NCBI GenBank assembly: GCA_001898145.1
Contig: MKSR01000023.1
Location: 1 to 61,893 of the forward strand
DNA: 61,893 nucleotides
Source: Dyadobacter sp. 50-39
GTDB taxonomy: Bacteria > Bacteroidota > Bacteroidia > Cytophagales > Spirosomataceae
Direction: 5' to 3'
Below, piece after piece: positions 56,325-61,893 of the stretch. The translations under genes and the position numbers were made by a program. The notes beneath the pieces are model-generated. The model did not search any database, was not told where the DNA came from, and saw only the letters and a list, made by a program, of their open reading frames with translations. Numbering within the stretch: position 1 is the first letter of the stretch; every line of letters begins with the position of its first letter.

Positions 56325-58754
56325 GTGAAAAGAACTCTGTTTTTTAACAGTCTTGCCCTACTTTTACCTGCACACCTCCTTCTCGCAAATCCTGATACCC
56401 GCCCGCTTCCTGTGAATCATACAAAATCACAGCGTGCGCTCGGCGGCAAGCTTGTGGGTAAAATCGTGGAAGGCCCGGGCAACGCAGGAGTAGCATTCGC
56501 TACTGTGGCGCTGTTGATGCCCAAGGATTCGTCGCTCGTGAACGGAGCCATGGCGGACGAAAACGGGGCATTTACCATTGCCGAAGTTGCACCAGGCAAT
56601 TACCTGCTGCGCGTAACCAATATGGGCTATCAGACGCTCTACAAGCCAAATGTTAAACTGGCGGCCGAAGCCAGCCTGCTCGATTTGGGCAACATTACCG
56701 TACAGCCCGAGGCTCAGAAGCTTGCCGAAGTGGTGGTAAAAGGAGAAAAAACGATGATCGTGGACGATATCGACAAGAAAATCGTCAATATCGGTAAGGA
56801 TATGCTGGCCACCAGTAACAATGTGAGCGACCTACTTGAAAAAGTACCGGCCGTTTCACTCGATGAAAATGGTAACCCGCAAGTCCGCGGAAAAGGCAAT
56901 GTGGTAGTACTCATCGACGGCAAGCCGTCCAACCTCTACGGCAGCGACCTTCCCACGATCCTTCAATCTTTTCCCGCCAACCTGATCGAGCGGATTGATG
57001 TGATGACAACGCCTTCCGCGAAATACGAGGGAGAAGGCGCATCGGGGGTGATCGACATTATTACCAAAAAGACAAAAATCCGCGGCATGAACGGCGGTGC
57101 GCGGCTAAGCATCGGCAACCGAAACAACAATTCGGCGTCGGGCAACCTGAGCTATAAGGCGGGCCGGTTTGGCTTGAATGCTTCGCTCAGCGGGCAAACG
57201 CGCGCCATGACCTGGGAAAGGACATTGAACCGCGACAATTTCGTGAGCGAATCGACCTCCCATTTGCAGCAGGACGGCACCGGCGGCAACAAAGGCAAGA
57301 ATGCATTCGGCCGCGTGGGGGTTAATTATGATTTCAATGACAAGAACTCCATTGAAGCCGGCGTGAACTATTCCCGCGATAACAGCCGCAATTACAGCAA
57401 TATCCTCAATGAAACAACGCTGGCATCAGGAGTGATGTCGGAGAGCTTCCGCCGCCTGAACAACAGCAAAGGCAATGGCGACAATGTCAATTTCAACCTC
57501 GATTACCGCCTGAAATTTGCCGAAAAGGACCATCAGCTCAATTTCAATTCGAGCTACTCGCTCGGCGGATCCGACGGCGAATCCTATTTCTCGCAGGAAA
57601 GCACCATCGACAGCCTCATTCGCAACCAGCAAAACCTGCGCAACAATAACCGCCATTCACTCTTCCTGAATGCGGACTATACATGGCCGATTAATCCGAA
57701 AGCGACCCTGGAAGCCGGTGTGCGTTCCCGCAGCAGCGCAAACGACAATGTGAACGCGTTCTACAACCTCGACCGCGAGACAAACAGCTACGTTTTCGAC
57801 AATAACATCAGCAATGTGTTCGGCTATAAGGACGCTACTTACACCGGGTTTATGACTTTCTCGCAAAAAAACGATCTCTGGGGTGTCAGGGCGGGCTTGC
57901 GTGTGACGGATTACAACCAGAATATCAACCAGATCAGCCGCAATCAGGATTTCAGCGTGCATTTCCTTACGCTCGTGCCGTCCTTTGCTGTGACGCGCAA
58001 GCTTGGCGAAGCCTCGCAGGTGAAACTGAATTACAGCCGCCGCGTGCAGCGCCCCGAAGCCGACTGGCTGAACCCTTACACCGACGTTTCCGACCCGCGC
58101 AACGTCAAAACCGGTAACCCGAACCTGCGTCCGGAGTTTACGCACAAAGCCGAAATGGGTTATTCCAACTACGAGGCAAACGGCGGCTGGGGACCTTCGC
58201 TTTTCATGGATTACTCCAACAATGCCATTACGCAGATCCGCACGATCGATGCAGCAGGCGTTTCGCTCACCCGGTACGACAATGTGGGCCGCGAACTCTC
58301 CTATGGTTTTGAGACCGATTTTTCGCAGAAGCTATTTGGTGATGTATTGAAACTTAACGGCAGCGGTCGCGTTTTCCGCAGCGAAGTGGTTTCCGCCATC
58401 GCGAACATCGATAACCGCACGTGGAGCTACTCCGGTAACCTCAATGCATTCATCACGCTTCCGGCCGACTTCCGGGCGTCTGCCTACGTGAATTACGAGG
58501 GCCCGAGGGCGATCGCACAAGGCACGCGCGACGGCGTTTTCATTGCCAATATGGGCATCCGCAAAGACTTGCTCGAAAAGAAGGCGACCATTTCCTTCAA
58601 TGTACAGGATATTTTCCTATCCCGGAATTACAGGAGCCAGCTCAATACCGAAACTTACTCGCAGTCATCGAACTGGCATCAGACCAACCGCCTCGTGAAT
58701 GTGACGTTCCAATACAGGTTCGGCAAAATTTCCGCAAGCGGGGATGATGCCTGA
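56325..58754 (+). CDS. TonB-dependent-receptor-like outer-membrane protein
   Basis: 809 residues with a signal peptide (MKRTLFFNSLALLLPAHLLLA). Residues 45-130 are a carboxypeptidase-regulatory-like sandwich (GKIVEGPGNAGVAFATVALLMPKDSSLVNGAMADENGAFTIAEVAPGNYLLRVTNMGYQT). Next comes a plug (about 140-250; DDIDKKIVNIGKDMLATSNNVSDLLEKVPAVSLDENGNPQVRGKGNVVVLIDGKPS and ASGVIDIITKK), then a long barrel to the C-terminus (QYRFGKIS...). This is the outer membrane beta-barrel family of SusC-like relatives. No SusD gene follows, so the ligand is unlikely to be a classical PUL glycan. Confidence 0.88.
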   Translation: MKRTLFFNSLALLLPAHLLLANPDTRPLPVNHTKSQRALGGKLVGKIVEGPGNAGVAFATVALLMPKDSSLVNGAMADENGAFTIAEVAPGNYLLRVTNMGYQTLYKPNVKLAAEASLLDLGNITVQPEAQKLAEVVVKGEKTMIVDDIDKKIVNIGKDMLATSNNVSDLLEKVPAVSLDENGNPQVRGKGNVVVLIDGKPSNLYGSDLPTILQSFPANLIERIDVMTTPSAKYEGEGASGVIDIITKKTKIRGMNGGARLSIGNRNNNSASGNLSYKAGRFGLNASLSGQTRAMTWERTLNRDNFVSESTSHLQQDGTGGNKGKNAFGRVGVNYDFNDKNSIEAGVNYSRDNSRNYSNILNETTLASGVMSESFRRLNNSKGNGDNVNFNLDYRLKFAEKDHQLNFNSSYSLGGSDGESYFSQESTIDSLIRNQQNLRNNNRHSLFLNADYTWPINPKATLEAGVRSRSSANDNVNAFYNLDRETNSYVFDNNISNVFGYKDATYTGFMTFSQKNDLWGVRAGLRVTDYNQNINQISRNQDFSVHFLTLVPSFAVTRKLGEASQVKLNYSRRVQRPEADWLNPYTDVSDPRNVKTGNPNLRPEFTHKAEMGYSNYEANGGWGPSLFMDYSNNAITQIRTIDAAGVSLTRYDNVGRELSYGFETDFSQKLFGDVLKLNGSGRVFRSEVVSAIANIDNRTWSYSGNLNAFITLPADFRASAYVNYEGPRAIAQGTRDGVFIANMGIRKDLLEKKATISFNVQDIFLSRNYRSQLNTETYSQSSNWHQTNRLVNVTFQYRFGKISASGDDA

Positions 58755-58784
58755 TCTGTCTGTCAGAAATTGTTAATATATGTG

Positions 58785-58818
58785 AAAAGGAAGGGTCTTA
58801 TCGGCCCTTCCTTTTCAT
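58785..58818 (+). terminator. Intrinsic terminator of the receptor gene
   Basis: Perfect 11-bp stem AAAAGGAAGGG / CCCTTCCTTTT with a 9-base loop, then CATTTAC. It lies 31 bases after the receptor stop. Confidence 0.9.
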
Positions 58819-59031
58819 TTACAAGCAGTTCCAAATCATTAGATAACAGGCGCCAGGCGTCATTTTAAAGCGCACCGGCACTTGTGGAACGGTTTTTGCA
58901 AATAGCTGCCTCAGGAGTCGATTAATTTTACTTATTTAAACCCCGAACACGCAAAGTGATCTAAAAACCGAACTTCCGGACAAACGGATACCGGAAAACG
59001 GTCTCAAACTTTAAACAAAAAATTGATACAA

Positions 59032-59742
59032 ATGAAAAAACTCAGACTGCTGGCCGCAATGCTCCTTGTAACGGCTGGCTCGTACGCACAGAAATTGCCC
59101 GCTGATTCCATATTCTCCCAGTTTTATAAAGCAACGGGCGGTAAGGCGCTTTGGGACGGTGTAAAATCCTACAACCTGAACAGAAGCTATTCCGCGGCGG
59201 CGGCTACTCCCTACAATGCGGTAATCACGGCTTCTATACCGGAGCAATCGATTTACAAGAACAAAACCATCATGAAACGCAGCTTCGTGTACACGGTGAA
59301 GGGCGATCAGGGGTGGATTAAGGTTCCCATCGGACAGAGAGTGGATACGAAAGACCTGAGCCAGGCCGAACAGCAGAATATGCGCATGGAATTGTACGAC
59401 AACCTTGTTCCGTTCATCGACTATAAAAATCGCGGGCTGATAGCAACGACAGTTGGTACCGAAACGCTTAATGGAGTGCAGGTGAACAATGTAGAGTTGC
59501 AAGGCAAAGGCGTAAAGTATAATCTCTATTTCGATGCCAAGTCGGGTTTACTGGTACGTCAGAAAATGAACCAGGGCGGTATCGAAACTACTACCGATTT
59601 ATCAGATTACGCCAAATCCGCGTACGGGATATTGTATCCTACCAAGCTGGTCGAACTGAACAGCCAGGACAAAAAGCCGGTTACGATCAAATCCGCATTG
59701 ACCGTGAATGACAATGTGAACGTCGAACTGTTTAAAAGATAA
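59032..59742 (+). CDS. LolA-like exported protein
   Basis: 236 residues from the ATG at 59032 (a TTG nine bases upstream is less likely). Signal peptide MKKLRLLAAMLLVTAGSYAQ. The rest has the LolA/VioE-type half-barrel with repeated beta strands: FYKATGGKALWDGVKSYNLNRSYSA, SIYKNKTIMKRSFVYTVKGDQGWIKVPIGQRV, TLNGVQVNNVELQGKGVKYNLYFDAKSGLLVRQKM and a C-terminal VNDNVNVELFKR. Bacteroidota have several such lipid- or lipoprotein-binding paralogues. It is followed 44 bases later by a TamB-like gene, so both may serve envelope assembly. Confidence 0.65.
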   Translation: MKKLRLLAAMLLVTAGSYAQKLPADSIFSQFYKATGGKALWDGVKSYNLNRSYSAAAATPYNAVITASIPEQSIYKNKTIMKRSFVYTVKGDQGWIKVPIGQRVDTKDLSQAEQQNMRMELYDNLVPFIDYKNRGLIATTVGTETLNGVQVNNVELQGKGVKYNLYFDAKSGLLVRQKMNQGGIETTTDLSDYAKSAYGILYPTKLVELNSQDKKPVTIKSALTVNDNVNVELFKR

Positions 59743-59786
59743 AACCGACATTTTCAACGCCGAGATAAGGCGGAAAACAGCCTGGG

Positions 59787-61893
59787 ATGAAGAAAGCACT
59801 CAAAGTATTGGCCATAATAATCCTGACAGTTTTAATTCTGGTTGGCGTGTTGATCTGGGGTATCCAGACGCCGTTCGGCCAGAATTTTTTAACGTCCCAG
59901 GCAAATTCCTTTTTACGTAAAAAACTCAAAACTAAAGTCAATATCGAGAAAGTCCGGTTCGATATTCCCGACTGGGTATTGCTCGAAGGCGTTTATCTCG
60001 AAGATTTGCACGGCGACACCCTGGTGGCGGGCAAGCGCCTGTACGTTGACCTGGACATGTACAGCCTGATCAAAGGCGACATTGGCATCAACAAAGTGGA
60101 ACTCGAAGAAGTGAATGCCAATATCAACCGCGTTTTACCCGATACTACTTTTAATTTCCAATTTATAGTCAACGCATTTGCCGGCGACACGACGGTGGTA
60201 GACACCACCCCATCCAAACCGCTGAATATGCGGCTGGACCAGATTTCGCTTAAAAAAGTGCGGTTCTCCTACCGTGATGCCGTGATCGGTACCGATGCTT
60301 CGGGCAATATCGATTCAGCGGTTGTGAAATTCGACAAGTTCAATCCTACCATTTCGCAATATCATCTCACCACCACCGCATTGCACAATAGCCAGGTGAA
60401 ACTGAGAATGTACCCTGCGCTGGAAGTGGCGGCAGCCGGTCCGGACCCGAAGCCCGATCCAGCCGACTCACTGGATATTAAGGTGGGCGATGTCGATATC
60501 CAACAGTTCAAATGGCAATTCGACGACGAAGTTTCGGGATTGAAAAACGGGGTGACTGTCGGTAAAATGGCCGGGCATGTGAACAACATTTCCATGGCCG
60601 GGCAGCGCGTGGACGTGCGGAATGTTTCGCTGCAAAACATGTCGCTTTTTGCCGAATTTGCTAAAAAACCGAAAACAAATGCCGAAAAGAAAGACAGCAT
60701 TAATACCAGTGCTCCGCCAGCATCCGCGCCGGGCTGGTACGTCAAAGTAGGCGAGATCAAACTGGAAGATAATGCCATCCGCTACGACGATTTCAATTCA
60801 CCCGCCGTGGCCAAAGGGCTCGACTACGCACACCTCAACATCAAAGACCTGAATATAGATTTACGGAATTTCCTGTTCTCCCCCGAAAACATCGCGGGCG
60901 CATTGAAATCGGCGTCATTCCAAGACAAAAGCGGCTTCCGCCTCGACGCACTGCGTACCGATTTTGCTTACGGCGACCAGGAGACCTACCTCCGCAACCT
61001 GTACCTCAAAACACCGAATACGCTTTTACGCGACGAGCTGAGCCTGCGCTACAAGAATCTCGACCAGCTCACCAATGATATTGGCAAGGTAAAGCTGAAA
61101 CTCCGGCTCACCGACAGCCGCATTGCCTTTGCAGACATCCTCCTGCTCGCACCTGATCTGGCCAAAACCCCGCCATTCGACAAAGAGCCGAACGGTGTCG
61201 TGAAAGGTACGGGACAAATTACCGGATCGGTGGACGACATGCTTGTTTCGAAGGCCCGGTTTACCATGCTCGACGGTACGGTTCTCAGCGCCGACGGCCG
61301 CCTCAGAGGTTTGCCCGATGCGGAAAAGCTGGATATGGATTTAAATATCAATGAAATATCCTCCACCAGGGCTGATATGCTTAAAATGCTGCCTGACAGC
61401 GCAGTGCCGGCATCGATCGAACTGCCTGAGGCGGTCAGGATTTCCGGTAAAGTGAAGGGATCAATGGAAAATCTCACGCTGGCGACGACCATCAACACTT
61501 CATTCGGCACCGGAACGTTTTCGGGCAATCTCAAAAACATTACCGACAGCCTGCGTGCACAATATAACGGCACACTGACATTAGCGGAATTTGACCTCGG
61601 CAAGCTCACCAAACAGCCGCCAACCGAAATGGGCAAACTGACGCTCCGTACCGAAGTGGAGGGTACCGGATATGCGCCGAAAACGATGAAAGCGCGATTG
61701 GACGGGAATATCGAGAGCGCGGATATCAAAGGTTATGTATATCAAAACCTGAGATTGAAAGGAGACGTGGACCATGGCCTGGCCAATATTTCGGCCAATA
61801 TGGGCGACCGGAATATTGACCTCGATCTGAATGCACAGGCCGATCTTTCGAAAGAATACCCGTCGGTGAAAGCAGACCTGGATGTGACCAACC
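59787..61893 (+). CDS. TamB/AsmA-like translocation and assembly protein (5' partial at right edge)
   Basis: Frame is open from the ATG at 59787 to the end of the window, 702 codons, with the C-terminus missing. One N-terminal anchor (MKKALKVLAIIILTVLILVGVLIWG), then the AsmA-like start TPFGQNFLTSQANSFLRKKLKTKVNIEKVRFDIPDWVLLEGVYLEDLHGDTLVAGKRLYVDLDM, and a long row of beta repeats (VKGTGQITGSVDDMLVSKARFTMLDGTVLSADGRL, SGKVKGSMENL). TamB-type proteins span the periplasm as a lipid-carrying groove and help insert outer-membrane proteins. Bacteroidota members are near 1500 residues, so about half is seen. Confidence 0.88.
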   Translation, partial: MKKALKVLAIIILTVLILVGVLIWGIQTPFGQNFLTSQANSFLRKKLKTKVNIEKVRFDIPDWVLLEGVYLEDLHGDTLVAGKRLYVDLDMYSLIKGDIGINKVELEEVNANINRVLPDTTFNFQFIVNAFAGDTTVVDTTPSKPLNMRLDQISLKKVRFSYRDAVIGTDASGNIDSAVVKFDKFNPTISQYHLTTTALHNSQVKLRMYPALEVAAAGPDPKPDPADSLDIKVGDVDIQQFKWQFDDEVSGLKNGVTVGKMAGHVNNISMAGQRVDVRNVSLQNMSLFAEFAKKPKTNAEKKDSINTSAPPASAPGWYVKVGEIKLEDNAIRYDDFNSPAVAKGLDYAHLNIKDLNIDLRNFLFSPENIAGALKSASFQDKSGFRLDALRTDFAYGDQETYLRNLYLKTPNTLLRDELSLRYKNLDQLTNDIGKVKLKLRLTDSRIAFADILLLAPDLAKTPPFDKEPNGVVKGTGQITGSVDDMLVSKARFTMLDGTVLSADGRLRGLPDAEKLDMDLNINEISSTRADMLKMLPDSAVPASIELPEAVRISGKVKGSMENLTLATTINTSFGTGTFSGNLKNITDSLRAQYNGTLTLAEFDLGKLTKQPPTEMGKLTLRTEVEGTGYAPKTMKARLDGNIESADIKGYVYQNLRLKGDVDHGLANISANMGDRNIDLDLNAQADLSKEYPSVKADLDVTN

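Overview
The window looks like a chromosomal segment of a Bacteroidota bacterium of the order Cytophagales, most like Dyadobacter or a close relative. The genus is inference; the phylum is better supported. Reasons are a type IX secretion sorting domain at the left edge, TAnnTTTG-type promoter boxes, weak Shine-Dalgarno sequences, an OmpA-free set of Bacteroidota envelope proteins (DUF4136, DUF4142, SusC-like barrel), and a bacteriophytochrome with its own heme oxygenase. No rRNA, tRNA, CRISPR array, insertion sequence or prophage was seen. No gene-free stretch exceeds 300 bases; the longest are 58755-59031, 56075-56324 and 1623-1860.

Layout. 1-6.6 kb: end of a T9SS-exported protein, a sugar nucleotidyltransferase, an IscA-type Fe-S protein, homoserine kinase and bifunctional aspartokinase/homoserine dehydrogenase, and a small barrel protein. 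6.6-11.2 kb: a giant FAD/Fe-S dehydrogenase and a divergent thioredoxin-fold lipoprotein-like protein. 11.2-19.3 kb: a two-component system divergent from a TolC-RND efflux system in which permease and periplasmic adaptor are one polypeptide. 19.3-22.9 kb: a HigB toxin with a shortened HigA, a DUF4136 lipoprotein, a Tat-exported Gfo/Idh/MocA oxidoreductase, and a DUF6934 gene overlapping a 51-codon ORF. 22.9-37.4 kb: a long minus-strand carbohydrate cluster (RbsBCA-type ABC importer, Gfo/Idh/MocA dehydrogenase, three TIM-barrel isomerases, cupin, DUF4432 epimerase, hydrolase, ThuA, DUF1080 3-keto-glycoside hydrolase, GH130-like enzyme). 37.5-43.7 kb: YceI, an esterase, then a sulfatase - FAD oxidoreductase - formylglycine-generating enzyme operon, and DUF4142. 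43.9-49.3 kb: response regulator - heme oxygenase - bacteriophytochrome operon, topoisomerase IB, and a PA2169-type four-helix protein. 49.4-54.4 kb: LolA, FtsK, PyrD and a RelE-type toxin/antitoxin pair whose toxin has lost its ATG. 54.4-61.9 kb: GH20 hexosaminidase divergent from an outer-membrane receptor, a LolA-like protein and the start of a TamB-like protein.

How the parts work together. The 22.9-36 kb cluster reads as an oxidise-cleave-import-rearrange route for glycosides through 3-keto sugars: exported oxidoreductase and DUF1080 hydrolase outside, ABC importer in the inner membrane, dehydrogenase and isomerases inside. This is inference from family content. The phytochrome operon is self-contained: it makes biliverdin, binds it, and passes phosphate to a dedicated receiver. 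The sulfatase carries the CxPSR maturation motif and its neighbour FGE keeps both catalytic cysteines.

Non-coding signals are unusually rich. The gaps inside the carbohydrate cluster hold iterated 7-bp units (GCTATAA, GCTGTAA, GCAATAG and relatives), usually followed by an inverted copy, so they would fold in the mRNA. Two REP/BIME-like paired palindromes show compensatory changes. The octamer AATGCATT appears about 16 times against roughly one expected. Well-formed intrinsic terminators separate most units.
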